The translations under genes and the position numbers were made by a program. From the NCBI GenBank assembly GCA_903913285.1, contig CAIWKO010000037.1:1-64000 (forward strand): DNA of 64,000 bases, written 5' to 3'. Below the pieces are notes generated by a model. It worked only from the letters and a program-made list of their open reading frames with translations, was not told the origin of the DNA and did not search any database. Within the stretch, counting starts at the first letter, position 1; every line of letters begins with the position of its first letter. The stretch comes from an uncultured Bacteroidales bacterium. Lineage in GTDB: Bacteria; Bacteroidota; Bacteroidia; Bacteroidales; CAIWKO01. This document shows positions 35,060-45,462 of this stretch, piece by piece.

Positions 35060-37888
35060 ATGAATAAAGTTATATTTGCTTTTCTTTTCCTAATCATATC
35101 AATTCAAGCGTTTTCGCAGCAACCTTCCAGAGAAACTATTAAAGGGATCATCAAAGACGGCGACAATAACATTGCGGCGTTTGCAACAGTAATGCTGCTG
35201 AATCCGCATGATTCAACGCTGCAAAACTTTACTCAAACAAACGTGGACGGAGCCTTTGTATTCAACAACGTGAGGAACACGGATTATCTGCTTAAAGTTT
35301 CGCACATCAGCTTTTTGCCATTGCAGATGCATGTTTCGCCCAGTCAAACTGCCATCAACGATTTAGGTGTGGTTGCTATCAAACCCATTGCCAAAGAGCT
35401 GTTTGAGGTGGTGATACACGAAGCCAAAGCGCCTTTAAGCATCAGGGGCGACACCATTGAATATGATGCCACTACGTTTAAGGCTCCTCCGGGTTCGACG
35501 GTTGAAGATTTGCTACGGCGGCTGCCTGGCATAGAAGTGGATGCGTCGGGGAACCTAAAGACACAAGGGAAAGATGTGAAGCGGGTTTATGTGGACGGGA
35601 AAACATTTTTTGGCGACGACCCCACAGGAGCCACTAAGAACCTAGATGCAAATGCCGTGGCCAAGGTACAGGTGTTTGACGAAAAGTCGGAACAATCGAA
35701 GCTGACTGGTGTTGACGATGGAGTGAAAGAAAAGGCCATGAATCTGGCCCTGAAAGAAGAGTATAAAAAAGGTTCGTTCGGCAAGGTGACCGTGGCAGGC
35801 GGAGCCAACGAAGAAGGAGTGGCACGCTGGGCCGGCCGCGCTAACTACAACCGTTTCAACAAAACTTCGCAGCTTTCGTTTATCGGCTATGCAAACAACA
35901 TTAACGAAACGGGCGTGAACTGGGAAGACTACAACGAGTTTAAAGGCCAATCGACCTTTGATGATTACGACAACGGCGATTTTGGTTTCAGCACCGGCCG
36001 GGGACGCTACTATTCGTTCAACTCCGACGATTCGCCATTGAATAATTTTGACGGACGCGGGTTTACGAAGAACTACGGAGCCGGGATGAATTATAATTTC
36101 GACAATAAAAAGACCAAACTGAACACTTCTTATTTTTATAAGAACAACCAGCAAAACTATGACGAGTTCGATTATAAAGAAACGTTTTTCAGCGACAGTT
36201 CTTTTTTTAACCACGACACGAAACACTATAACGATATGAGGCAGAATCACACAGTTGCTGCCCGCCTGGAACAAAACATCGATTCGAATAACGTCATCAT
36301 TGCTAAGGCAAATTTCAGATATAGTATTATTTCTTCTAATGAGAAGATGAATAATTTATATTCGGTGAATGAAACTGAAGTTTTGAATAATTTGTTTACC
36401 AACAACTCGCTGGATAAAAATTCGTGGAAACTGACCAGTGCGGCTATCTATCGTCATAAATTCAAGAAAAAAGGCCGTTCATTTGCCGTGAGTGGAGCGT
36501 ACAACAGAAATCCGGGCGGTGAAAACGATGACCTTTATTCGTTAAACCAATTTTATATACCGACTTTTGCGGAAGAAATTCACAGACTGGCCAAACAGGA
36601 TATCGATAACCAACAGATCAAAGCTAGTTTGCTCTATACCGAGCCGCTTTCGAAACGATTTTTCAATGAAATATTTTATAATTTCAACACACAGGACAAT
36701 AAGGTGAACGATCAGGTAAAAGACCACCTGAATAGCGATGCGAGAATTGACAGCCTGAGTGTTTATTATACCAACAAAGTGATGATAAACCGCCTGGGAA
36801 CCGATTTTCGCTATTCGTATAACGGATTGAATATCATGCTTGGTGTGGCCGGACAATATCTGCAGATGAACGGCAGGTATTCAGTAGATAAAGATTTACC
36901 GCTGATCATTCCTCCAATAAACAAAACCTATTGGAGTCTGAGTCCCAAGGTTGCGATCAGCAATGAATTTAAAAATAATATGCAGGTGAATTTTGAATAT
37001 GGCTATGAACTTACGGAACCTTCGTTCGAGTATCTGCAGCCAACACCTAATGTGCAGAATCCTTTGTACCGCATAGAAGGCAACATCGATCTGAAACCGG
37101 AACGTACGCAAACATTCAGCGCGAATTATAACTACTATAACCCTGCCTCGTTTTCGAATTTCGGTGTCTATGCCGATTACAGTTATTGTCCGGATGCCAT
37201 TTCGTATAATCAAACTCTGATGTGGGTCGATTCAGTTGGTATTGTCACAGTTTCGAAACCGTATAACAATTCGAAGTCGAATAATGTTAGTTGCTGGATG
37301 TGGACGGGATATCCAATCATCAAGACAAAATTCACCAACGACTGGAACCTGGGATTTAACTATGGTAATTCAGGGTCGTATGTGAACGATATCTTTAATA
37401 AAACAGATCAATACAGGTATTACATTAATACTGCATTTAATATAACCCCTACTCAAAAACTGGTGATAACATTGTCGGGCAGGGCAACCTTATCGAGTTC
37501 CAAACTTTCGATAAATACCGAACGTGACCAGTTTTCGCAGGAATATACGGCAGGTTTGACGGTGAAATGGCAATTTGCCAAGAAATCGTTTTTCGAAAGC
37601 AACTTCAACTACCAGTTTTACCGAAACTCTCAATATTCTTTCGATCAAAATCTTCCTATACTCAATGCTTCGGTGCGTCAGCTTATTGGCAAGAAGAACC
37701 ATTTTGAGATACGTCTGGCAGCTTTCGATATTTTGAATAAGCGACAATATATTGAACAATATACTTCTCAAAACTATTATACCCACAATTCAGCGGCCAC
37801 ATTGGCACGCTATTTCATGCTCAGTTTCAGCTATAATATTAATGGGTATGAAAGCAAAATTAAAAAACAACAGTATTGGGAAGAATAA
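35060..37888 (+). CDS. Outer-membrane beta-barrel protein with carboxypeptidase-like N-terminal domain (TonB-receptor-like)
   Basis: A 942-residue protein: signal peptide (1-19, ending AFSQ), a carboxypeptidase-regulatory-like domain (~24-108, IKGIIKDGDNNIAAFATVML), a plug-like region (RGDTIEYDATTFKAPPGSTV, VEDLLRRLPGIEVDASG, VYVDGKTFFGDDP, GVKEKAMNLALKEEYKKG) and a long barrel ending in MLSFSYNING. This matches the Bacteroidota OMP-barrel family that pairs with GLPGLI proteins. The barrel is rich in N, Y and F. A TonB box is not obvious. The downstream GLPGLI gene follows 32 bases later. The ligand is unknown; peptide or metal uptake is a guess. Confidence 0.88.
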   Translation: MNKVIFAFLFLIISIQAFSQQPSRETIKGIIKDGDNNIAAFATVMLLNPHDSTLQNFTQTNVDGAFVFNNVRNTDYLLKVSHISFLPLQMHVSPSQTAINDLGVVAIKPIAKELFEVVIHEAKAPLSIRGDTIEYDATTFKAPPGSTVEDLLRRLPGIEVDASGNLKTQGKDVKRVYVDGKTFFGDDPTGATKNLDANAVAKVQVFDEKSEQSKLTGVDDGVKEKAMNLALKEEYKKGSFGKVTVAGGANEEGVARWAGRANYNRFNKTSQLSFIGYANNINETGVNWEDYNEFKGQSTFDDYDNGDFGFSTGRGRYYSFNSDDSPLNNFDGRGFTKNYGAGMNYNFDNKKTKLNTSYFYKNNQQNYDEFDYKETFFSDSSFFNHDTKHYNDMRQNHTVAARLEQNIDSNNVIIAKANFRYSIISSNEKMNNLYSVNETEVLNNLFTNNSLDKNSWKLTSAAIYRHKFKKKGRSFAVSGAYNRNPGGENDDLYSLNQFYIPTFAEEIHRLAKQDIDNQQIKASLLYTEPLSKRFFNEIFYNFNTQDNKVNDQVKDHLNSDARIDSLSVYYTNKVMINRLGTDFRYSYNGLNIMLGVAGQYLQMNGRYSVDKDLPLIIPPINKTYWSLSPKVAISNEFKNNMQVNFEYGYELTEPSFEYLQPTPNVQNPLYRIEGNIDLKPERTQTFSANYNYYNPASFSNFGVYADYSYCPDAISYNQTLMWVDSVGIVTVSKPYNNSKSNNVSCWMWTGYPIIKTKFTNDWNLGFNYGNSGSYVNDIFNKTDQYRYYINTAFNITPTQKLVITLSGRATLSSSKLSINTERDQFSQEYTAGLTVKWQFAKKSFFESNFNYQFYRNSQYSFDQNLPILNASVRQLIGKKNHFEIRLAAFDILNKRQYIEQYTSQNYYTHNSAATLARYFMLSFSYNINGYESKIKKQQYWEE

Positions 37889-37920
37889 TTGATAGAATTG
37901 AATTATTAAATTTCTACCTT

Positions 37921-38685
37921 ATGAAAAGGAAATACATTTGGATATTACTATTTATTCTGGCAACAGGCCTGTTTTCGGCGAAATCGTTTGCTCAACAAGT
38001 GCAGGGCAGCGTGAAATATTTAACCACGTATGATTGGGTGAAAATGATTAATTCATGCTCATACCTGAGTAAAGACCGGAAAGACAAAACGGCCTATTTG
38101 TGGGGCAACCGATCGGAATGGAAAGTGTATAACAATTTATATTTTTCGTCTCAGCGTTCTAAATACGAAAACTCTGAAGAAAAAGCCGACCCCGATGATG
38201 ATGAAGGCTATGCAGGACGCAAGGAAACTTTTTATTTAACACGCAGCTACGAAAATAAAACCTATTTCGATGCCATCGAAATGCTCGGAAAGGTTTATCT
38301 GGTTTCCGATTCGCTGAAAACTCCCGACTGGAAAATATTGAACGACCTGAAAGAAGTGGCCGGGCATGTATGCATGAATGCTTCATTGACCGACACGCTT
38401 TTGAATGAGAAGATCATCGCCTGGTTTGCACTAGATATTCCCGTTCAGGCCGGGCCCGACCGCTTTTTCGGATTGCCGGGATTGATACTGGAAGTGAGCA
38501 TCAACAACGGCGCTAAAACCATGACTGCCGAAAAGATAGAGATGAAAGAACTCACAAAAGAATTCGACCTGCCGAAAAAACTAAAAGGCAAACAGGTGAA
38601 TGGTGCTGCTTATGCCGCAGTCATTAAAAAATTTCTGGACGAAAAACGCAAAGCCGAAGAATTCCCGTGGGGAATCAATTATTAA
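37921..38685 (+). CDS. GLPGLI-family secreted protein
   Basis: The start at 37921 (MKRKYIWILLFIL) gives a clean signal peptide ending SFAQQ; a GTG/ATG-type extension to 37876 would overlap the upstream gene and is less likely. The defining motif RFFGLPGLILEV is present at about residue 187, preceded by IIAWFALDIPVQAGPD. GLPGLI proteins are periplasmic or surface proteins of unknown function, often encoded just after a CarboxypepD-OMP barrel as here. An acidic D/E-rich stretch (KADPDDDEGYAG) lies mid-protein. Confidence 0.9.
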   Translation: MKRKYIWILLFILATGLFSAKSFAQQVQGSVKYLTTYDWVKMINSCSYLSKDRKDKTAYLWGNRSEWKVYNNLYFSSQRSKYENSEEKADPDDDEGYAGRKETFYLTRSYENKTYFDAIEMLGKVYLVSDSLKTPDWKILNDLKEVAGHVCMNASLTDTLLNEKIIAWFALDIPVQAGPDRFFGLPGLILEVSINNGAKTMTAEKIEMKELTKEFDLPKKLKGKQVNGAAYAAVIKKFLDEKRKAEEFPWGINY

Positions 38686-38715
38686 TTCTATTTGATCGAG
38701 AATTCTTAAAATTCA

Positions 38716-40275
38716 CTAGTTCACCACAAGCATTTTGGACGTACCAATCACGCCCTGATCTGATGTTATGCGAACGAGATACAATCCTTCTTTGAATTTA
38801 CGCACATCAATAGCTTTTTCCTGACTTTGGGCCGGAATGGGAGAACTATAAACTTCCTGTCCCGAAATATCATAAATAGCCAGTATGCAATTGGCAGGAA
38901 TTTCCATACCTGAAAAAGAAATCAAACACTGATCACTTGAAGGATTTGGAGAAATCAATGCCTTCAGTTGTGAGGTTGAAGTATTTTCTTCGATACCGGA
39001 AAGGTTTCCGCAATACAGATGTTTGGAGGATGAAACGATATTGTCGTAAGTATAGGTAACGGAAGCCATCAGCGAATTCGCAGCGATTGCGGTCAATGTT
39101 TGCGACTGCAAAACCAGAGTACGATGAACATTGTTCAAATCAAATGTTACATCATTGCATAAACCATTGCCATTGCTGTCGATGACGCCAATAACACGTC
39201 CTTCGTTGTAGCCGGCCCCGGCATGGATGGTTGTGTTTCCATTCAGCGTCAGTCCACGGAATTCCACATTGGTATTACTTGTTACCGTGTTTCCTGCGGC
39301 TCTTTTTTTCCAGATCACAGAGCCCGCGTTCGAAAGATTAATCGTAACCAGAGTAAATGCCGATCCGTCATAAATGCTGCCATCGACCACTACATTTCTG
39401 CCGTTGTTTATAGCTGTGATATCGTTCAGGGTGAATTGAGTGTAGGTTACTGTAAGTTCGTTAAATGTCAGCAGATTCAGCGCATTGTCATAAATTGCAA
39501 CAAATTCGGTCTTGTTGTCATTGCTGCTATTATAGTTTCCGACTATGGCATATCCGCCAGTCGCGTTAAGTTTTACGATCCGCATTGGGATAATTTGCAT
39601 TCCGGTATAAGTGTAAGCTGAATGAGAAAGTACATTGCCCGAGGCATCGATTTTCATGGTGAGCAACGAATTCGCGTTATATCCCGATGATACAATATAA
39701 CCGGTTCCTTCGGGCAAAATGCTCCAGCAGGTTGTGACACCAATTCCTAAAGGATAGTTGTATTGTTGCTGCCACACTATGTTGCCGTTTTGGTCGCATT
39801 TAATGATATAATTATTCAGGGTACATTGTCCTCCTCCGAACAGAAAGCCGTTATCACCGGCAGAAGCTTTCGACAATGCTTCCGAATACATGTTACCTGA
39901 TGCCAAATAATACACCTTCTGCCATAACAAAGTTCCTGCTGAACTGATCTTCATAATATACGTCGAACTGGTATGTTCTGTGGAAGCCGTCATAAAATAG
40001 AAACTGCCGTCGTTAGCTTCAACGATCTTTGGGAAAGAAGCCGTACAATTGGCATCCGTTATCCGATATTTCCAGCTAATATTGAAACTATCGTCCCAAC
40101 GTATTATCTGAACTTTATAGGCGCTGTCATATCCAACTGTGATATAGCCACCCGAGGAAACCCGTTCAATTTTTTCGAACGATCCGTTGATAGCTACGCG
40201 TAAATAACCTGTGTTCTGTGCTTGCGAAAGCAAAACAAAAAGCATGAGTATGGCAGTGCCAATTAGTTTTTTCAT
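38716..40275 (-). CDS. Secreted beta-propeller-like protein with T9SS tail
   Basis: A signal peptide (1-19, ending LLSQAQ) is followed by ~400 residues of repeating strand pairs of the type GGYITVGYDSAYKVQIIRWD, GSFYFMTASTEHTSSTYIMK and GGYAIVGNYNSSNDNKTEF, which read as propeller blades. The last ~80 residues (ALISPNPSSDQCLISFSG, GLYLVRITSD) are a type A Por sorting domain. No catalytic motif is visible. It is probably exported to the surface. It converges with the GLPGLI gene, from which it is 30 bases away, with no strong terminator between them. Confidence 0.85.
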   Translation of the reverse strand: MKKLIGTAILMLFVLLSQAQNTGYLRVAINGSFEKIERVSSGGYITVGYDSAYKVQIIRWDDSFNISWKYRITDANCTASFPKIVEANDGSFYFMTASTEHTSSTYIMKISSAGTLLWQKVYYLASGNMYSEALSKASAGDNGFLFGGGQCTLNNYIIKCDQNGNIVWQQQYNYPLGIGVTTCWSILPEGTGYIVSSGYNANSLLTMKIDASGNVLSHSAYTYTGMQIIPMRIVKLNATGGYAIVGNYNSSNDNKTEFVAIYDNALNLLTFNELTVTYTQFTLNDITAINNGRNVVVDGSIYDGSAFTLVTINLSNAGSVIWKKRAAGNTVTSNTNVEFRGLTLNGNTTIHAGAGYNEGRVIGVIDSNGNGLCNDVTFDLNNVHRTLVLQSQTLTAIAANSLMASVTYTYDNIVSSSKHLYCGNLSGIEENTSTSQLKALISPNPSSDQCLISFSGMEIPANCILAIYDISGQEVYSSPIPAQSQEKAIDVRKFKEGLYLVRITSDQGVIGTSKMLVVN

Positions 40276-40449
40276 AATATAGTTTTGATTAAAGTTCTGA
40301 TAAAAGACGCTTTATTTTGAAATAGGTTGCCCAATACCTAAAAAAAACACTATCTTAATTAATAGAGTGTAGCATTTATCCCACGATTGATGTTCAATAA
40401 CCGGATGGAATAGAAGCTACACTTCTGTTGTTTGACAAGTTTATAGTAT

Positions 40450-43400
40450 TTATTGCAACACCAACTTTTTCGTCAGTATACTATTCTTATTAGTGATCTT
40501 CACAAAATATACCCCTTTTGCCTGTTGGCTCAGATCGATATGAATGACATTGTCAGGAGTGCTATTCTGCCATACCAAACTGCCCACGGAATTATAAACA
40601 GAGATCAGATTTTCGTTGTCATAATCTCCTTTGGGCATTTCAATGGTTATTTCACCGTCAGACGGATTCGGATATAATAAGGTATTCGATTCGGGATTGA
40701 GTTTATTATCTATTCCGGTATAATAACCGTTAAAGTATTCCACATTCATCACCACATTATGCTTGTCGCAATGCACAATGCACACCGGATATCCGATGCC
40801 GTTGGCAAGATAGCTGTATGTGTTTGTTGAATCACGTGAATATTCTGTAGAATAAACCTGAATGCCCATATATTTCCCATACACGCTGTCAATCTCGGTA
40901 ATATATTCGTGTTCGCGCAGCACATTCGGGTAAGTGCCATGAGGTGTTATCAGCGAACCGCAGGCATCGGCAACAATTTGTTTTTTGATGGTTCTGACAT
41001 AAAATGTATCCACATCAGCGGGATGCTTGTCGAACGGCAATACCCAGCGTCCGTAGGCTGTAAACAGACTTCCGTATGTAGCAGGTGCACCTATCACAAG
41101 TTCCTGCGGAGCATTCTGCACATTAATTCCTGCACAGATTCCTGTTTCGGGTCTGAAACCGGCTACCCAAAAACCTGTGTTGTCGCTTCTCCAGAAACAA
41201 TATCCGTTGCCCGGACCTACAGGAGCGCCTCCGTATAAACTTCCGTAAAGATCGCCGGGACCGTAAGTGTCAATATTTGAGGTCGGGAAAACCGCAGCGT
41301 AAGGTGTGGCTGATGTCAATCCATACTGTGCATATTTGGGGTATTGCATCGTGAGCGCTGAATAATCCCAGCTTTCGGAGTTTCCGGGAGTTCCCAGCGA
41401 AACGTTGGTGGTGGTGTCAACAGCAAGAATAACAGCCAAACCGGAATAGGGCAGGTCGGCGCCGGTGATCGTTATATCGCATCCAGCGCTGGTAGTAAAA
41501 CATGAAGAGGTGTCGGAACAACCGTTCTGTGTAACGATAACGGCATAGCTTCCCGGAACCGTTGCTGTGTAGCATTGGTAGGTTTGTCCGGGTAGCGGAG
41601 TATAGTCACTGCAGTCTACCCATTGATAAACAGCTCCGCTTGCATTGGCCGTGAGTGTTGATCCGCTCTGAGTAACGGAGGCATCAACCGTATTCATCGT
41701 CACATATAAGGTTTGTGCAATCGAAGATCCTGAAATATTGTTGGCCGTAACCGTAATGGTTCCGCTCGATGTTACAATGGCGTTGATGCTGTTGGTTGTG
41801 CTGGTGCCGCTCCATCCGCCGGGCAGTGTCCATGTATAAGTGGTTGCACCGTCGACGGGAGAAACACTGTAAGTATTGGCGCTTCCCTGACACACCGAAA
41901 TGTTTCCCGAAATGGGTCCCGGTAATGGTGGTACACCCACTATATATACTGAATAACATGCAGAAGTATCTGAACAACTGCCTTGCGTAACGATCACGGC
42001 ATAGCTGCCCGATACGCTTGGAGTGTAACTCTGCGCTGTTTGTCCTGGAATGATAGCGTTGCCATGGCAATCCATCCATTGATAACCGGCTCCGCTGGCT
42101 GATGCAGTGAGGGTGGTTCCGACCTGGTTAACTGCGGTGTTCACAGTTGTGACAGTAACACCCAATGTTCGCGGTGCCGACGAACCGTATGCGTTATTTG
42201 CCGTAACGGAAATGGTTCCGCTGATGCCGGCTGTGGCAATTATGCTGTTGGTGGTGCTGGTTCCACTCCAGCCTGACGGCAATGTCCACGTATAACTGGT
42301 TGCTCCGCTTACGGCTGTCACACTGTAGGTACCAGTGCTTCCGAAGCAAACGGTGGTGCTGCCCGATATGGAACCTGGTGTGGCAGGGGCGGTGCCGGGG
42401 CCATTGACTTTGCGTATCACATTGTTTTCATCCAAAATATAAATATTTCCTGCTGCATCCACTCCAACACCTTCGGGGCCATTTAATGTTGCCGAAGTAG
42501 CCGGTCCGTTGTCGCCGGTATAACCCTGGGTTCCGTTTCCGGCCACGGTGGTTATGATGCCTGTTGCCACTGTAACTTTGCGTATCACGTTATTTCCGTC
42601 GTCGGCTATGTAGAAATTGCCTGCATGATCAAAAGCTATACCCAGCGAAGGGTCGTTGAGTTTGGCCGAGGTTGCAAGTCCGTTATCGCCACTGTAGCCA
42701 GCAACTCCGTTGCCTGCAATGGTTGTGATGATACCTGTGGTTTTTGTTACTTTACGTATTACATTGTTAAAATCATCCGAGATATACATATTGCCTAATG
42801 AATCTAATGTTATTCCGTCAGGGCCGTCCAGATTGGCTGATGTGGCAGGGCCGTTATCGCCGCTGTATCCTGCTGTTCCGGTTCCGGCAACGGTGCTGAT
42901 GATTCCGGTTGATGCCGTTACTTTTCTGATCACATTATTGCCGCGGTCGGCAATATAAATATTACCTGCTTTATCTACTGCAACTCCCCACGGGTCGTTC
43001 AACTGTGCATCGGTGGCAGGGCCTCCGTCGCCGCAAAAGGGCCAGAAATTATAAAAGATAGAGCCATCGCCTGCAACCGTGGTAATGATCCCGGTGGACA
43101 CGGTTATTTTTCGGATAACGTTGTTCAGATTGTCGGCAACATAAACATTTCCTGCCGTGTCGAGGGCCACAGCAAACGGATAGGCCAGATAGGCCGAAGT
43201 GGCCAGGCCACCGTCGCCGCCGTAATACCAGTTGGTGCCATTGTAAGTATAATAGGTTCCGGCAACTTTGGTTATGATACCTGTTGTTTTCGTAATCTTG
43301 CGGATGGCATTGTTGCCGTTATCGGCGAAAATAATGTTGCCGGCAGCGTCGAAAGCTATTCCAAAGGTTATTCCCAAAGTGGCTGAGGTTGCCAGACCTC

Positions 43401-43515
43401 CATCCCCTGAATGACCTTCAACTCCGGTTCCTGCTATGGTGGTGATGTAGCCGGGTTGTGCTTTGCCTATCAAACCTGCACATAATATTGCCAAGAAAAG
43501 TAATCGTGTTTTCAT
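40450..43515 (-). CDS. NHL-repeat/PKD-like secreted protein with T9SS tail
   Basis: The start is placed at 43515 (MKTRLLFLAILCAG), giving a signal peptide ending GKAQ; the ten upstream in-frame codons have no signal character. Residues ~22-375 carry six NHL-type blades with the pattern GYSGDNGPATSANLDGPDGI, NMYISDDFNNVIRKVTK. Two PKD/Ig-like modules follow, with nearly identical VTSYTWTLP and GWSGTSTTNSI cores, then a unique ~250-residue domain, and a Por sorting tail (LLYPNPSDGEITIEM, GVYFVKITN). Such propeller proteins are exported surface proteins; the ligand is unknown. Repeats at DNA level are long and similar. Confidence 0.88.
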   Translation of the reverse strand: MKTRLLFLAILCAGLIGKAQPGYITTIAGTGVEGHSGDGGLATSATLGITFGIAFDAAGNIIFADNGNNAIRKITKTTGIITKVAGTYYTYNGTNWYYGGDGGLATSAYLAYPFAVALDTAGNVYVADNLNNVIRKITVSTGIITTVAGDGSIFYNFWPFCGDGGPATDAQLNDPWGVAVDKAGNIYIADRGNNVIRKVTASTGIISTVAGTGTAGYSGDNGPATSANLDGPDGITLDSLGNMYISDDFNNVIRKVTKTTGIITTIAGNGVAGYSGDNGLATSAKLNDPSLGIAFDHAGNFYIADDGNNVIRKVTVATGIITTVAGNGTQGYTGDNGPATSATLNGPEGVGVDAAGNIYILDENNVIRKVNGPGTAPATPGSISGSTTVCFGSTGTYSVTAVSGATSYTWTLPSGWSGTSTTNSIIATAGISGTISVTANNAYGSSAPRTLGVTVTTVNTAVNQVGTTLTASASGAGYQWMDCHGNAIIPGQTAQSYTPSVSGSYAVIVTQGSCSDTSACYSVYIVGVPPLPGPISGNISVCQGSANTYSVSPVDGATTYTWTLPGGWSGTSTTNSINAIVTSSGTITVTANNISGSSIAQTLYVTMNTVDASVTQSGSTLTANASGAVYQWVDCSDYTPLPGQTYQCYTATVPGSYAVIVTQNGCSDTSSCFTTSAGCDITITGADLPYSGLAVILAVDTTTNVSLGTPGNSESWDYSALTMQYPKYAQYGLTSATPYAAVFPTSNIDTYGPGDLYGSLYGGAPVGPGNGYCFWRSDNTGFWVAGFRPETGICAGINVQNAPQELVIGAPATYGSLFTAYGRWVLPFDKHPADVDTFYVRTIKKQIVADACGSLITPHGTYPNVLREHEYITEIDSVYGKYMGIQVYSTEYSRDSTNTYSYLANGIGYPVCIVHCDKHNVVMNVEYFNGYYTGIDNKLNPESNTLLYPNPSDGEITIEMPKGDYDNENLISVYNSVGSLVWQNSTPDNVIHIDLSQQAKGVYFVKITNKNSILTKKLVLQ

Positions 43516-43639
43516 AAAACAAGGTGGTTTTAAATTTAATTGCACTAAAGTAATAGTTTTTATTGATATAGACTTTTATTTTTTTATGTACATAGAGTTG
43601 CAGACCATCCATTCAAGTATTGATTTCTGCAAAATGCCG

Positions 43640-44260
43640 TTAAAACGACCTCACTGCACGCACATAATGGTAGGAATCTTTTGTATCGATAGACATATCG
43701 AAGCTGCCGCCAAAGTTCATCGACCAGGCTTCGCCGATTTCTTCCGACGAAGTCCAGTAGTAGCCATTGCTAAAACCTCCGATGGCATCTTTGTTTATGT
43801 AGATCATGTCCAAATCATCCAAACTGGGTAAATACCAATCGCTGTAACCTTCCAAAACCAGATCGCTGCAAATGCGGGCAGCGGTTCCGGCTGTGGAACA
43901 ACCTGCAACTATGGCCATGGTGTTTTGATTTCCGGTGCCGACACCCGTGTTTTGTGCCCCGGTTATCGAAATATCTGTACATCCCCAGGGTGCTCCGGCG
44001 CTTTGGTCGGCAGTGGCCACTATCAATCCGTGTTTTTGACCTGCCACATATCCGTTATCGTACGACTGGAATATGTATGCTATCTTGCCTCCGTTATAGT
44101 TTTGGCCAATGGTAAGATAACGACAACTTCCGTCGTCATTGTTGGCTTCTTTTTTATAATTCAGGGCCTCCGGATCGGTGCAACCGTTAATTTTCTTGAC
44201 ACAACTGCTGAGCGAAAACAGTATTGCCGCCAGAATGAGGTAATAATTGATGTTTTTCAT
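43640..44260 (-). CDS. DUF1566-type lipoprotein
   Basis: The N-terminus (ILFSLSSCVKK) is a lipoprotein signal. It is followed by a small cysteine-bracketed motif (CTDPEALNYKKEANNDDGSC) common in Bacteroidota surface proteins, and a DUF1566/FGE-like module with GGKIAYIFQ, GLIVATADQSAGAPWGC, ICSDLVLEGYSDWYLPSLDD and YYWTSSEE to YVRAVRSF. The following gene upstream encodes the same module. Predicted to be anchored in the outer membrane, function unknown. Confidence 0.85.
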   Translation of the reverse strand: MKNINYYLILAAILFSLSSCVKKINGCTDPEALNYKKEANNDDGSCRYLTIGQNYNGGKIAYIFQSYDNGYVAGQKHGLIVATADQSAGAPWGCTDISITGAQNTGVGTGNQNTMAIVAGCSTAGTAARICSDLVLEGYSDWYLPSLDDLDMIYINKDAIGGFSNGYYWTSSEEIGEAWSMNFGGSFDMSIDTKDSYHYVRAVRSF

Positions 44261-44345
44261 GGTGTTGAGTTTTAGCTTGACAAATCCAAGTGGTGTTTGG
44301 GCTAATCAAAGGTGTTTTATGGTTTTTTTTGTGATTGTTTTTATG

Positions 44346-45206
44346 TTAAAACCACCTCACTGCTCTAACGCGATAGGTGAAATTTTTGCTGCTGGTGATA
44401 TAAGTGCCATCGATGAACGACAAGCGCCAGGCGTTGTTGGCCGATATTTCGGTCGAGCTCCAGTAGTCGGCTCCGGTGCTGAAACCTCCGATGAGGGCGC
44501 GGTTTTGATACAGTTTGTTGAGTTCGTCGTTGTCGGGCAAATACCAGTCGCTTTGGCCCAGTAACATCAGATCGGAGCAGAGTTTTGCCGCGTAGGTTCC
44601 GTTTCCCTGCGCTGCAACTATTAAAGCCGTGTTGGCGCTGCCTCTTCCGAGCGTGGTGGCCGAAGCTCCCGTGGCAACATAAGTGCCGTTATACCATTGC
44701 ATGGCTGTGCTTTGGTCGGCGGCAGCGGCTATAATTCCGTGGGGTTGGCCATACACGAAACCGGTGTCGTAAACCTGCAAAATGTAGGCTACTTTGCCTC
44801 CCAGATAGTCGTCGCCCAAGGCGAGCGAGCGGGTATTGAAAAGGCAGGCTGTGCCGTATGCAGTGCCCACGCCGTTGGTGGCAAAAGCACGCACGTAGTA
44901 GGACGATTCGGGTGCCAGCCATGTCATAGCGCTTTCAAAAGCTCCCATGCCGGTTCCGTCGCTGGTTTTATTGTCGGCTATGGTGGGGGCGGGGTTGGTG
45001 CTCCAGCAAACGCCTTTTTCGGTAACCGGCGAGGCTCCGTCTGATGTGATGTTGCCCCCGCAGTGGGCCCGTGTGCCCGAAATGGCGGTTACATCAGCCG
45101 TTATCACCGTGGCAAGTTGGGGAGTTACTTCCTTTTTTTTGCAGGAGGTGGTTATGGACAAAGTAAGCCCCGCGAATAACAACAAGGCTGCTGTATGCAT
45201 TTTCAT
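44346..45206 (-). CDS. Lipoprotein with Fn3-like and DUF1566 domains
   Basis: The start at 45206 (MKMHTAALLLFAG) gives a lipobox at LSITTSC; in-frame codons up to 45245 look like noise. Residues ~25-115 form an Fn3-like domain typical of Bacteroidota proteins (TAISGTRAHCGGNITSDG, VTEKGVCWSTNPAPT, SYYVRAFATNGVGTAYG). The DUF1566 module follows (GGKVAYILQ, GIIAAAADQSTAMQW, LCSDLMLLGQSDWYLPDNDE, DYWSSTEI to RVRAVRWF). It is a paralogue of the downstream lipoprotein with an added Fn3-like domain. Confidence 0.85.
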   Translation of the reverse strand: MKMHTAALLLFAGLTLSITTSCKKKEVTPQLATVITADVTAISGTRAHCGGNITSDGASPVTEKGVCWSTNPAPTIADNKTSDGTGMGAFESAMTWLAPESSYYVRAFATNGVGTAYGTACLFNTRSLALGDDYLGGKVAYILQVYDTGFVYGQPHGIIAAAADQSTAMQWYNGTYVATGASATTLGRGSANTALIVAAQGNGTYAAKLCSDLMLLGQSDWYLPDNDELNKLYQNRALIGGFSTGADYWSSTEISANNAWRLSFIDGTYITSSKNFTYRVRAVRWF

Positions 45207-45340
45207 ATAGTCCGATACCGTTGAGAGAAACATTTTACGGAACAAAAATAAACTCTATCTGCCTAAAATACAAGAAAAAAGTGAAATGATTTTATTTGAT
45301 GGGTGAATGGGGTGTTAATTTGTGTGATTTGCAATTAGAA

Positions 45341-45382
45341 TAGCCATGAGCCAATAGCCATGAGCCATGATTGGCGACCTGA
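45341..45382. repeat. 7-nt-period repeat tract
   Basis: Consecutive 7-base words TAGCCAT, GAGCCAA, TAGCCAT, GAGCCAT, GATTGGC, GACCTGA. Similar words (GCCATGA, GCCACGA, GCCAAAA) recur at 55175-55234. Confidence 0.65.
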
Positions 45383-45462
45383 GAAAGGGATTTGAGCAGA
45401 GAAATTTATAAAAACACAAAATGACCATAGGAATGGCTAGTGTTGCAACGGAAACGAAAATG

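Noticed and set aside
40276-40449. Terminator with GTGTAGC/GCTACAC arms
   Set aside because: The arms are about 45 bases apart with no T run, so this is probably chance.
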